A stretch of 64,000 bases of DNA from positions 49,826,091 through 49,890,090 of the forward strand of contig NC_053044.1 in assembly GCF_003473485.1 (NCBI RefSeq), in the 5' to 3' direction. How positions within the stretch are numbered: the stretch's first letter is position 1; each line of letters begins with the position of its first letter. The position numbers and the translations under genes are program-made. Below the pieces are notes generated by a model that worked only from the letters and a program-made list of their open reading frames with translations, had not been told where the DNA came from and searched no databases. This DNA comes from Medicago truncatula (taxonomy: Eukaryota > Streptophyta > Magnoliopsida > Fabales > Fabaceae). This document shows positions 40,495-52,194 of the stretch, piece after piece.

Positions 40495-41085
40495 CTTGCA
40501 ACTGCAACAATTATCTTACCCTTGAATGGGGCAAATTCAAACTTGCTAAACCGCAGGACTCCAGCATGCGATGAATATCTTCAATGATGGTATTCAAGTG
40601 TCAAAAGAATGAGGTGCATTCCTTGACACTTGGATACCATTATTCAAGATGCTTATCGAATGTTGGATTCCTGCCGTTTAACAAGTTTGAATTACCCCAT
40701 TCAAATGAAGACAATTGTTGCAGTTGGACGTTTATACCGAACGTTTGTACCTTACAACTACAACAATTGTGTTACCTTTGAATGAGGTAAATTCAAACTT
40801 GCAAAGCAGCAGAACTTCAATGTTCGACCGACATTCCCATAGTTCCATTTAAAAGATTAAATTCTTGTTAGGTTTGGTTTAAATGACGGTATTCAAATGT
40901 CAAAAGAATGAGGTCCATTCATCGACACTTCAATACCTTCATTTAAACCGGCCTAACAAGAACTTAATCTTTTGACAGGAACAATGGGAATGTCGGTCGA
41001 ACATTGGAGTCATGCCGTTTGGCAAGTTTGAACTACCACATTCAAAGGAAGACAATTGTTGTAGCTAGAAGGTGCATTCATTCCG
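40495..41085. repeat. Long inverted repeats B and A of the second MULE
   Basis: B (about 40495-40735) has arms ending CAACTGCAACAATT and AATTGTTGCAGTTG and a tip TATTCAAGTGTCAA / TTGACACTTGGATA. A (about 40745-41085) has arms TACAACTACAACAATTG and CAATTGTTGTAGCT and a long inner pair around 40850-40980. Both match the fold-backs at 29991-30320 and 30321-32560 in sequence and relative order. Confidence 0.8.
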
Positions 41086-41088
41086 TAC

Positions 41089-41436
41089 CTAATGACGATC
41101 TTCTGGCGGAATCAAACTTTTGATGATATCTTAAGTTGATCTCAGCAACGTCACCCGCATATCGATCCACTAGAACATGTTGTGCTCCCAAAACATGCTC
41201 GTCACGTTTTCGTCGTTCGTTAATTCCACCCAAGTGAATGATACTCTCCACTCGTCGAGCGTTGGATGTTTATACCGAACGTGTTCCACCCTCCTTGTGT
41301 CTCTGGGGTTGACTCCTTGGTTGAATTCAGTCAGTTCATCCTTGAGACCTCTTAACGTTACACCAAGGCACCGAACCTTCAACCTCTGAGGTTCTCCGCT
41401 GTTGAATTGTGCATGAACTTCGATCCACCCGGCCAT
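41089..41436 (-). pseudogene. Nonsense-mutated copy of the 115-aa MULE protein gene
   Basis: It has the same 348-bp length as 29632-29979 and is aligned throughout. It has a TAG at 41170-41172 (Gln codon in the intact copy) and a TAA at 41131-41133 (Glu in the intact copy). The final stop is in the same place. The minus-strand intron acceptor before the ATG (TGTGTAG) is conserved. Confidence 0.8.
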
Positions 41437-42049
41437 TGTTTCAAATCTACACAATTAGAAATTAAAAATAATCAATGAAAAACTCATTCAAACACTTGTA
41501 GTGAAAATTTGACATAAACCCTAAAAATCCTAAACAAACCTTAAAAATTTTATAAAAATAAAAAAAAAAAATAAAAAAAATAAAGCAATATAACTTCATT
41601 ATAACAGGTATTCATAATATATGTTAATAGCATTTCAGATCTACAACATAACTATATTAAAAACAAAAATTCAAACTTTAATAATTAAACAACAACTAAA
41701 ATTATAAACATATAAACACATATACTAACTAAAATATATGACAATAGCATAAGTGATAACTTACCTTGATTTAGTGGAATTTTTTTTGGATGATTTGGTA
41801 GTGTTTTTAGAGAGAGAGAGTGAAAATTTGAGAGAAAGATGGTGATGGTGATGATGGAGTGAGTGTCTGAAATTATGACTACTGACTTGAATTTATCACG
41901 AACACAACAACCGCTGGAAGCCAGCGGCAGTTAATTGTCTGCACTTAAGTTAACGGTTGTTAACTGCCGCTGAGGGTAAAAATATCATTTACTTGTGTCA
42001 ATAGGAAGTATTCATTGTAAAAAAAAAAATCAATTTTCTTGTCGGAATC

Positions 42050-42785
42050 CTTATAGATAAGTTGTTTATTTAGGCCCTTGAAAGGTTAATCATAGTAAAG
42101 AAAAAGTTTTCAAAAAATAAAGTAGCATCATCCCTTGCTTCAGTGTCCTTGTGCAATGTACAAGACTTCTTTGTTTTCGTTTTAAAGGGTAATTATGGCA
42201 CCTAGTACTTCATATATATGATTTTTATTTCAAAAAACCTAGATCAAAACTCACACGTTTAAATGCAAGAAAAATGCTAACTATACCTTAGAGCACTTGT
42301 TAATGTGGTAAAGATAAGGATTTCATATTAAAAATAATGTGTTCCATTCTTTAAAGAGTTAAAAGTTGTTGTTTTCAAAACATAATTACTATAATTTGTG
42401 GGTTCTTTAACATGTACACTTAATGTATAAGTTAATATGACCCTGAATATAAATAACTGTTAAATTATCGATAGATATTTGTGTAAAAGTTGCATAATGA
42501 TATCATATGATTTTGAATATCTTTGCTTTTTTGTTTTGTTTACAATGTTAGTATGTAATTTTTTTTAAATAATGTTAGTATGTAATTAATTACTCCTTTC
42601 GTCTCTATATCTAAGCACCTTTTTATTAGATGCAAATATTGTTTATATATAGGAATGGAGACTAAGGCAATATTAAATTAAATAGTATTAAAAAAATACT
42701 GACTCGAAATTAAAGACATCAATCACATTACACTTGTTTAAATAAAACTGAATTCGAATTATTATGAAAAAAAATGTGGTTCAGA
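42050..42785. other. AT-rich intergenic DNA
   Basis: No gene seen. CTCCTTTCGTCTCTATATCTAAG near 42594 resembles half of a Stowaway-type MITE end, but no matching partner was found nearby. Confidence 0.5.
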
Positions 42786-43680
42786 GAAGGCGAGTTTTAG
42801 CATGGGGCAATTTCACAATTGCCCCATCTTAAATCAATTTTGTTTTATTTGCTGTTACATGTACATCCTGCATTTTATATTCCAATTTATAGCTCTACTC
42901 AATTATAATTTGACTCAAATTAATTTACTTGTAAATACATTATTTTTGATTTTTTTGTCATATTGCCTACTGACTATAATTTAGATTTTTCAAGGTGAAT
43001 AAGTGGGAAGTTTGGGGTTTAAACCCCGACCCCTACATAATAATGCATGTCCTTGCCAACTGAGCTATGCTCACGGGAACTGTAGATACATTATTTTTTA
43101 ATCTCCCGTTTAAAAATCTAATATGTCCAGCTCATTAATTTTTTTAATTTGAAAACGTAGACATGTTTAAATCTGGGCTAAAAAAAAAAATATGACGTAA
43201 ATATATATTTACTACATTATTTATAAAGAAATAAATCAGGGTTAAATATGACGTAAATTTAGTTTGTATCTAACTTTGTAATATTAATCCCTTCCACAAA
43301 ACTTTGTAATATTAATTAGGGTTAAATATATTTTTGGTTCTTATAAATATAACGAATTTTGTTTTTAGTTCTTCTAAAAAAAGTGACATGTTTTTGTCCC
43401 TCTAAATTTTTTTAGCATGTAGCTTTAATTTTAATTTAATGGGATTAAAATTTTTTGTCCCTATAAATATAATAAATTTTGTTTTTAGTTCTTATAAAAA
43501 GTGACATGTTTTTGTCCTTTCAAAATATTTTAGTCCCCATTAAATTAAAATTAAAATTGATATATTATAAATAAACATGGCTATAAATTAGAATATAAAA
43601 ATGCAGGGTAGACAACTAATAGCAAATAAAATAAAATTGATCTAAGTTTCATAATTGACCCATGCTAAAACTCGCCTTCA
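42786..43680. mobile_element. Non-autonomous TIR element containing a SINE
   Basis: The ends are GAAGGCGAGTTTTAGCATGG reading inward from both sides, continuing as GGCAATT and GTCAATT. There is no coding sequence. The interior holds a SINE (42948-43081) and two direct copies of a 'cttataaatataacgaattttg' type repeat (about 43340-43560). No target duplication was found. Confidence 0.65.
42948..43081 (-). mobile_element. tRNA-derived SINE
   Basis: On the minus strand it has a pol III A box (TAGCTCAGTTGG), a B box-like GGGTTTAAACCCC, and an A-rich 3' end. It is bounded by 17-bp near-identical repeats GTARATACATTATTTTT at 42931-42947 and 43082-43098. Confidence 0.85.
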
Positions 43681-43711
43681 AAGAAAAACTCCACTAAATA
43701 TTGGTAAATAA

Positions 43712-43903
43712 TTATCGAAGAAGTGAATGGAGTAGGGGAAGCAGTCCTATACACATTAATTTGAGAAAAGCAAACACATCATTAGCCCCTAAGAATTTTA
43801 TAGGGATCTCAAACTTGATGGAGTAGGGACCATCCTCCATGAATGGTGGTCTTAAAGTTGATGTTGATGTCACCGTCTTAAATTGCTCTTCTAACAGAAC
43901 CAT
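43712..43903 (-). other. Unidentified 63-aa ORF, possible gene fragment
   Basis: The frame reads EEQFKTVTSTSTLRPPF, MEDGPYSIKFEIP and then a hydrophobic stretch. The codon pattern looks less random than the flanks, and adjacent frames upstream (to about 44150) also look coding-like but contain stops. No family was recognised. It could be a captured gene fragment or chance. Confidence 0.2.
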
Positions 43904-45128
43904 GATCTAGTTAATTCCCAACGCTAATAATTCATCAGTTGGATCAAACAACTTCCCCACTAATAAAATATCTAGAACATAACTTCAAATCTCATCAAAA
44001 CCTTTTCTTATCAGGTGCCTGATTTGAAATAGCAACTCCTTTAGAACCATTACAAATCTCAACTCTTGACTTTAAATTCCGTCCCATCTTAACTTCATAC
44101 TCTCAAACATGACATGTAACAACAACGTCTTGAATTCCAATCATTGGAGTTTTTTTCTTTTATAGAAGGTGATGTCATCAGTTGGTCACTTTAGTTTGAT
44201 TTTTTTGTTTGAAAACTCGGTATCCAATTTAAGTAACTTTAGCTTGAAATGAATCAAATTAGCCTCAAAAATAGTCAAAAGGAGATAAAGCCTGAAAATT
44301 TAGGAAATTCATTGGTTGTAAATTCATGGCTGAGCACAATCCATTTCCTTAACCAAATCAACATATACACGGTTAACATCAGTTTGGATGTATGCATTCA
44401 AAACAACAAGCATTGCACTCACACATTCAACAGGAACTATTTTTGTTGTTCACTGAATATAAATGATAGATAGAGGCTAAGTGCAGCCAGTAAATTTACT
44501 TCATATTCACCCTCCATTTTGGGATCTTAGGATCCATATACATGACAACTAACAGTATTAGATGAGCAGAAAAAAGGCATAACCCCATCTAATCCGGAAT
44601 ATCCGGGGATTGCAAGTGGCTAAGAGATGTTAGGCAGATTCCAATTACGAGGGATGCATGAAAGTGTAACAACTTACCATACCAGTTACCTAAGAGAATA
44701 ATTACACCATCCCTTCCTAAATACATGTGGCAGTCAACCCTTTACACATGTTAATACACAACTTCGACCATTAATATCTTTAATTCTCTATGATAAAAAA
44801 TTATAAAAATTTGATATTTTAAAAATATTCATTGAGAAAAATCAAACAAAAACTTACATGCTAACATTTGTATTAGTTAAAAAAAATATATGATCAAAGT
44901 AAATTATGTGAATAAATAATATACATTGTAAAATTAGGACCGTGTGACACTGTTATACGCCGCATACTCACCATTTCTAAACAGAATCAGGTTAACTAAT
45001 AATTGAAGCATATCATGATCATATGATAATATCAATTGAATGATTTATTTCAGATTTGTATACATACAATGCGTTGCATTATCCCAATGAAACTGCAAAC
45101 TCATCACACTGAAAAATAAGTAAAATTA
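43904..45128. other. Intergenic DNA downstream of the PDX3-type gene
   Basis: AT-rich. It includes the 3' UTR of the minus-strand gene ending at 45129. No other gene, RNA gene or bounded repeat recognised. Confidence 0.5.
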
Positions 45129-48100
45129 TCAGGGAGCCAACCGCTCAACCTTCCATTGCTTTTTTCCATCTATATCATGGGGAACGTATTGCAACCTGTC
45201 AATTAGACATGCATATAATATCAATCAGAAATTTTCAAAGAAAATTTACCTCACACGGAATACTATTGCTGTAGGGTAAACGACGAAAGGATACTCCTTT
45301 CCTTTAACTAGGATTTCAAATGCTCTAAGGAAAGGAAATCTTAAATACTTCATTAGTATGCCCAAAAAAAGTTTTAAATAATCATGAGGTAAGGCGCAAC
45401 ATTAAGAAAGACTAATGAGGCAAGAAAGACGTAGCAAAAGTCTGACAGGGAATTGTTTTGGTATAACCCCCTTAAACTTGTTTAATTAGCTGAATATCTG
45501 GGGAAAATAATAAATAACAAGCCTTTTAAAGTAAAAATTGTCATATTCATATATGTATAGTGCTATCATAGTCATATATATATATATATCAACTTTGCTG
45601 GCATGACACACAAACAGTGTAGCGAAAAACGAATCTATGCTGACCTGTAAGTTGTCATACACACATGGTTTGGCTTCATACATGTTAAAACAGAATATTC
45701 AAAAAACAAACAAGCTATCATAAACGGGGGAGCAACCACCTGTCATGCAAGCGAGATTTCTGTCCTTGCCAAAATTCAAAAAGATTTGGTGTTAGCCTGT
45801 ATCCTCCCCAGTTTTTAGGTTTAGGGATCACACTTCTGCAAGCAGAAAATATATGGATTATTTCTAGCTTTCCTTGATTTAACAAGAGGTAGAATGAGAA
45901 ATTTATTGGCCAAATGAAACAAGAGCTAATCAGATGTCCGAAGTCCAGGTCAAGGGGAGTTACAGAAGAAGAAAGTTTTCAATTATCGAGTCAAAATGAT
46001 CTGATCAAATAACTTACCCATCAGCATATTTTTGTTCCAGCTCTTTGTACTGCTCGTGAAGAACATGCCTACCAGGCACTACAGTACTCTAATGATCAAG
46101 AAATTGAAATTGAAAATATAAGTTTACATTAATTTCTATATATAACAACGAGATTAGTTAGAATGAAGCAGACCTGCTTGCTGACTATTGCTCCAATCTG
46201 ACTACCTCTAGGACGGCTATGGAAATACTGTTCTGATTCCTCATCAGAAACTTTCTGAACATACCCCTCCACACGTACCTAGAAAAAAAAAAGGCAACAA
46301 AAAGTGAAGCAACATTAAATTGCTGGATACTGCTCTTAAGTATTGTGATTATCAACGAGTTATGAAAAAAGCCTCCGAAAAGCAGAGTAACATGAAGTTT
46401 GCAATATTAAGTCAGATGTTTCTTGTTACATATCCAGCTTTGTGAGGTCACAAACTCACAATAAGAATAACTAAATATTTTGCACAAAACCTTTTTTTGG
46501 AAGTAATACTAATGCATTTTGATTTACTTTTTCTAAGTACTTTTTCAGAGAAGTTGAAAATAATAATAATATGGATGGAAAGAGATATAAATTTTTGTTT
46601 CTTTATTATTTCATTACCAATAAAACAAGTCAGCAAATGCAAAAGAACAAGAACACATAAAATAATCAATTTCTACAGCAGACGCACTTGATTTCATCTT
46701 GGTTAAGTTCTTTTGCCAGTGTCCTAAGATATAGGTCATGTCTAGCTGAAAACAGTTAAGTAAAAAGATCACTTTAAAGAGAAGTGCTAGCAACACACTC
46801 TCTTGGTTAAACACACTCTCTAACACACACATCCTAACAAACTTTCTTCTACTGGGTATGGAATGTGTGTGTTAGAGAGTGTGTTCCTAGCTCTATTTCA
46901 CTTTAAGAAATTGGAAATTTTCTGTAGTATGAGTTATTAAATGTGATTAGTAGTAGCTGAAATAAAAGATACTACATAAGGATTAAGGTCAACCGGGTTT
47001 ATTATTTCGTTGCATAGAAGAGTATTACAAAAATAAGAAGACAGCAGTTATACATTTCACTTCCCTCACCACAGATTAAATAAAATTGCACAATAATTTC
47101 ATTACTAATATTTTCAATTGTCTGAACAAGATTTATTTAATATAAAAAACAATTTTATGTATTCAGACTTCAAAAAAATGAAAAGCAAATCAATACATGT
47201 CATTACGAAATCAAGACCTTCAGGAACCGAATCTTCGAAAAATGCCCAAAAGGCCAATCTTAATATTTTTAATAGAGGTGATAAGGTTCCCCATGAATTA
47301 AGGTAAAGGTAGTGTAAGCACCGGAACTTCTTTTTTAATAAAAAAAATCAGTTCCCACAATACCAGAATATGTCTTTCTATGTATTAGAACTGGAACCAG
47401 AATACAAGAGAAAGAAAAAGAATGCAACAGAAAAATGAGAAGAATGGGCTCTATTTCTCTTTGCAATGAATGAAACTGATAAAATACCACACACCTAGGT
47501 AATTCAAGGAACCAGGAGCCTCCCACCCTAATTCTCAAATTTGACAGCCGCCCTACCTCAACTCTATTCTCCTATTTACAGCTTCATTTCTAACTAACCA
47601 CTCACACAGAGCATTATTGTATCACTTCTTTGGCCGGACATATCTCACGGTACTTGATATTTTAATGGATGCAGCAAGCTGCACATATGAGGTTGATAAT
47701 AGATATTCCAAATCCCAAGTTATATCATCTGAGAGAATTTTAATCTCCACAAACAATCTTGAACATTCTCTTCAGAAGTTATAAAAAAAAAAGGGCAAAC
47801 CGGTGCACTTAAAGCTCCCGCATACGCAGGGTCCGGGAAGGGGTCCCACCATTATTGGTGTATTGTACGCAGCCTTACCCTGTTTTTTACACAAGAGGCT
47901 GTTTCCAGGACTTGAACCCGTGACCTTTAAGTCACATGACAACAACTTTACCAGTTGCGCCAAGGTTACCCCTCTCTCTTCAGAAGTTATAACTGTTAAA
48001 TATTTTTCTTATCCTCGATTTATATCCTAGGAAAGTACATTATGGCATGCTGTGGCCATTAGCTTCCCTGGAGAAGACACAATACTCCTTTGCATGAAAA

Positions 48101-51100
48101 ATTAATGCCAACTGATCTATTTACAAACAAATCAATCTGAAGATATGGCAAGCTAGAATGAAAACAATAGTCACCTGTCGGTTTAAACCATCCCAATAAA
48201 AAAGAATTGATGCATGTGGATTTTCAGATAACGCACGTCCCTTTTGACTTTCATAGTTTGTGAACCTGTACAAAAATATTGCAGTAGGTGAACACAAATA
48301 ACCAATTTTCCTAATAGTATTGCCAAAGAAATTCTAACATTAAATAGAAGACTGATACTGACCACACAAATCCATCCTTGTCAAAGCCTTTTAGCAATAC
48401 GATCCGTGATGAGCTGCAGCCAATTGAAGTACATTAATTTGGAAATGTTCCAATATTACACATATATGGTGGGATAGAAATTTGTTTTATACCATCATAA
48501 AAAATAAAGAAATTCATTTTATATAAACTCGAATTCAAACACAGAATTAGGACAATATGACAATTGATCATAGTTTTCATTACAATAATACACCAGCACA
48601 CAGGGTTTACCCCTAACTTCAACCTTCAGAGTTCAAACACTGCACAAACCGTAAGAAGAGACACCACCACAATTTCTGTAAATGCATACATTTAACTACA
48701 CAGGTAGCTTCCATAATCACTCAAATAACTACCGCACCAAATACATGCCCATCATACAACTAATAAAAACAAATAAAAAGACCTTGCTAGACTGGGTACA
48801 ACTAACTTACATAACCAATAGCGCAGGCACAGAGTTAGGAAAATATGGCTTTTGAAATATTCTGGTACAAATCAGAGTTAAGCTCTTACTACACCAGAAC
48901 ACAAGGTTCCCCTTACAAGGAGTTTCCTCGTTCAAAGACTACACAAACTGTAAGAACAAACACCCCCTATATCTTTACATGACTACATCTATAAGGTTAT
49001 AACTACACAGGTAACTGCCACAGCAAAAACATTACTATCCTGCAACAAATTATAAAATAACTAATCAGGTCTACCAGACTGGGTCTGGCTCTTATTCTCC
49101 TAAAATACACCGATAATGATCTATCACTATACAAGAGCCTAGTTATCTTGAAGACAAAAGGTATTTTAACAAAATAACAGAGGCTGATCTTACGGTTTTC
49201 CATCCTTTCCTACAGTTGACAAGGCCATAGCATTTGGTTCCTTCAAACTCGCAGCCAGCGCATCATCAAACCATTTACGGAACTGCGGGTAATAAATACA
49301 ACAGATTTAGATTGACAAGTAGTCATAGCCGTTAAAACCATAGTACTCAAAAATACTTGAAATGAGAAATTGAACTAGATCATACTCAAGTCATTAACTA
49401 CCAACAGGGAAAAGGAAGGGCAACAACAACTCTGTAACAGTATGTTTTACATGAACATTACCTGATTAATGGGGTCTGCCTCCACCTGGTCTTCAAGAAA
49501 TTCTGGAGAGATATAGTTCTCTCGTAGAGCTGAAATATCAATTTGAGGAGGCTTTCCAATTCGGACACACATAGATGTTCCAGGATATGGTGGAAGTATA
49601 AGCTTATACTTTTCAGCAATAGCAGGTGGGACAAATCTACCTCCTAAAAAGTGGTGAGGGCCGCGAAACTTCTTTGCACAGAATTTTGGTGCGGTCAAAG
49701 AGATCTAAAAAAGCTCGGTATATCAGTGGGTCTGTCTCATTAGAAACACAATTTATAGCTGAACGAAATATCTTAAGATATTATATCTAAATTCCAATGT
49801 TTAAATAAACAAATAATGAAACAGATATATATCCTGGATACATACCAACATATCAGATTTAATTCCTGTGCCATTAACATCTCCCTCTTCAACATGCCAC
49901 CCAGAAGGAATATCCACAGAGACTATAACCGGTCTTTTTTGGCCAATTTGATTATGATTATTACGTAAAGAAATAAATCTTTGGATCAAATCATCAAAGG
50001 GAGGCCTTGGAGAACCTGGACAATTAGAAAATAACAAATTCAAATAATGTCAAATGAAATTATTTGTTCAAAAACTTAGAAAATGATTCAGAATTCAGAG
50101 CCTGTGTTGATAACAGACAAAACATGTTTGATTTAAATAACTTTGTGAAATGAGTCCAAACTCCAAAGTATAAAAATGGATTTGGATTTGGATTTGGTGA
50201 GAATGTTTCAAACTATGTTCATAATTGTAACCAGGATTCATAAGATTGGCGAGAATGAAATAGATATACAAGGATCACAAACAATTATGCATAAATATAA
50301 AAGTACCATGAAATGAGAATCCAAACATGGCATCTACTAGAATGTCAAAGTCCTTGGAGAAATCTGATGGTAGATCTTCCACCGACAAGAAAGGGATTGA
50401 CAATGCTTCAAGCTACGTATAATATCAATATCTCATATAAGATTTCCAGCTACTCATTAAAACAAAAGAAAGAAAGAAAAGGCAAGGTGATATAGGAATA
50501 ATTCTAAATCTTCTCACAGTACCTGAGTAACTAACCCAGCATATAGAGGCTTGGGGGTACGCTTTGGGTAACAGACCAAAGGCTTATAACCAAAGTGATG
50601 CAGGTGACGGGCAGCCACCAGACCATCACCACCATTGTTACCAGGACCACATATAGTAAGAACACGACTATACTCGCCCGGTTTGTAAACCTGTAAAAGA
50701 AAAAACATTCAAAGAAACTTTCATGATTGAATTATATTAACGGCCTATTTGGATTGTCTCATTTGAATTTATCTACATATAAGCAACTGTGAAAGTGTGG
50801 AAACAACTTATAACATATCCATCTCAGAAGCCACGATACTCCAAAACTGCCAAAGTATCATACCTCATATATGGAAGTAGCGACGCTCAAACCAGCCAAT
50901 TCCTGAAATTGAAAATGGAAAGAGTTAAGATAAAAATGAAGAAAGGTTGGAAGGTGATGAAGATGAATTAACTAACCATGAGTTGGTCGACGCTGAAGCC
51001 AAGAGGACCCATGAGTGTTTCATCAATCTCAACAGCTTCTTGTTGTTTGAGGTAAGTGACTGAGTCGGAATCGAAATTAGACATGGTTTTAGACGAAGAA

Positions 51101-51357
51101 GTGATTGTGGTAGAAAATGATCCAATTGTAGGCCTGAGAAGAATACCCTGAAACGAAACTAAATATTAAAACTAACTTAATTGATTTGATTAGTGATAAT
51201 TAGAGGTAATTAATTAAGTAAAAGGAGATAAATTAGTTACGGAGAAGAATTGAAGAAAGGGAGGTTTGTGATTAGTAGAGAAATAATTGTGGTTATGAAT
51301 GAGTGAAGGTGAATTGGTAATGTTGTATGGGGATATGAATGGCAATGTCAATATCAT
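45129..51357 (-). CDS. PDX3: Bifunctional NAD(P)HX epimerase / pyridoxine (pyridoxamine) 5'-phosphate oxidase
   Basis: Fourteen exons join in phase to 527 aa: 51357-51241, 51147-50977, 50902-50864, 50690-50523, 50412-50307, 50015-49846, 49704-49462, 49282-49194, 48413-48363, 48265-48175, 46278-46174, 46088-46018, 45835-45740 and 45195-45129. The N-terminus (about 1-60) looks like an organelle transit peptide. A YjeF-N/NAXE epimerase domain follows (GPGNNGGDG at 124-132, VDIPSGWH near 234), then the oxidase domain from about 339 ([38 protein letters not shown], final RLAP), which uses FMN to make pyridoxal 5'-phosphate. The fusion and length match Arabidopsis PDX3. An in-frame Met at 51399 would add 14 residues. 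Intron 10 (1.9 kb) contains a SINE. Confidence 0.93.
46788..46898. repeat. Small inverted repeat in PDX3 intron 10
   Basis: AACACACTCTCTAACACACA pairs with TGTGTGTTAGAGAGTGTGTT downstream, forming a MITE-like fold of about 110 bp. No target duplication was resolved. Confidence 0.5.
47785..47974 (-). mobile_element. Au-type SINE in PDX3 intron 10
   Basis: On the minus strand it starts near GGTAACCTTGGCGCAACTGG (A box region), has GGTCACGGGTTCAAGTCC (B box) and the typical GCAGGGTAAGGCTGCGTACAA-like and GGACCC...GCGGGAGCTT segments, and ends in an A-rich tail. It is flanked by identical 18-bp repeats TCTCTTCAGAAGTTATAA at 47767-47784 and 47975-47992. Confidence 0.9.
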
Positions 51358-51399
51358 GCTTCTTCTTCTTCCATATAATTGTACCATCAACGAACGCAT

Positions 51400-52194
51400 C
51401 TCAGCTTCTGCATTTCATCACTATTCACTAATGTTACACTTCAATTTTACAACCAGAATCGCTTTTTCTAGATTGCATTGTTGGCTTTTTCTTATCCGTC
51501 AACAAATACCCAACTTTCTTAACAATTTTAACTAACTAACTAGTTGATTATTTTCGGTATATTCATTAGTTGCTTACTAATGTTCATTACTAATTAATTG
51601 ACAACCGACAAGAATGAATAAATAAAGAGATATGCTTGTGATCCCTGAACTTAGTTCAGTTGGTAGAGATATTATATTTTTATATGTAGGACCATAATTA
51701 AATTGTGTGAGCTAACCACTAAGCTATATTTGATAAAAAAAATAAGAAAGAGAGATATGCTGGTGAATTAATTGCAAATGGACCGGAAATAGACCTTCGG
51801 ATTAATCCACCATTGGGATTGAATATCGGGTTTTCAATAAAAATAGTTTTTTGAGTTGATAATTTTTTATTTTTTTGAATAATTTTGAGTTAATAATTAT
51901 GAGTATACTTAATTGATAGAATATGTAGAGATCGAAGTTTAAAACATAAACTTTTCAATTATTTGTTTTAAGAGATAAAATTGTAACTACCAAGTTGTTT
52001 GTAAAAAAAAAAATGATTTTATTGAAGTAGTTGAATTAAGGAATAAAGTAATAAAAAGGTTGAATGTTCGATCTCAACTTAGGCCATTTGGAAATTAAAA
52101 AAGAAAAAACTAATGGCTATATGTCGTTTTAAAAAACTACAGCAGCAATTTTTATTTTTACTTTTAAAAAATACAGTAGCTAAATACAACTAAG
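51400..52194. other. Upstream region of the PDX3-type gene
   Basis: Presumed promoter and 5' UTR of the minus-strand gene plus AT-rich DNA. A weak tRNA-like A box (TTAGTTCAGTTGGTAGAG, about 51650) is present without a B box. Nothing else can be supported. Confidence 0.45.

Larger units (their letters stand above)
39215..42049. mobile_element. Second, smaller Mutator-like element related to the large MULE
   Basis: The ends share GAATACTTCCTATTGACACA (from 39247 inward and, inverted, from about 42013 inward), and weaker similarity extends outward to about 39215 and 42049. The ends carry CAGCGGCAGTTAAC-type subterminal motifs. The interior has the same parts as the right half of the large MULE, in opposite orientation: a broken 81-aa-type gene (+), inverted repeats B and A, and a broken 115-aa-type gene (-). 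No target duplication was found, so the exact borders are uncertain. It has no transposase and no PMD gene. Confidence 0.8.

Noticed and set aside
39215..42049. A 9-bp target duplication for the second MULE
   Set aside because: Tried with ends at about 39215/42049 and at 39248/42013; the flanks did not match, so none is claimed.
43015..43080. Possible functional tRNA gene
   Set aside because: A and B boxes belong to a SINE with an A-rich tail and 17-bp flanking repeats; the rest does not fold as a tRNA.
49447..51125. Several small independent minus-strand ORFs
   Set aside because: They are exons of the PDX3-type gene or frames shifted from them.
51640..51730. Possible SINE or tRNA gene (TTAGTTCAGTTGGTAGAG)
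   Set aside because: Only an A box-like stretch; no B box, no cloverleaf and no flanking duplications.
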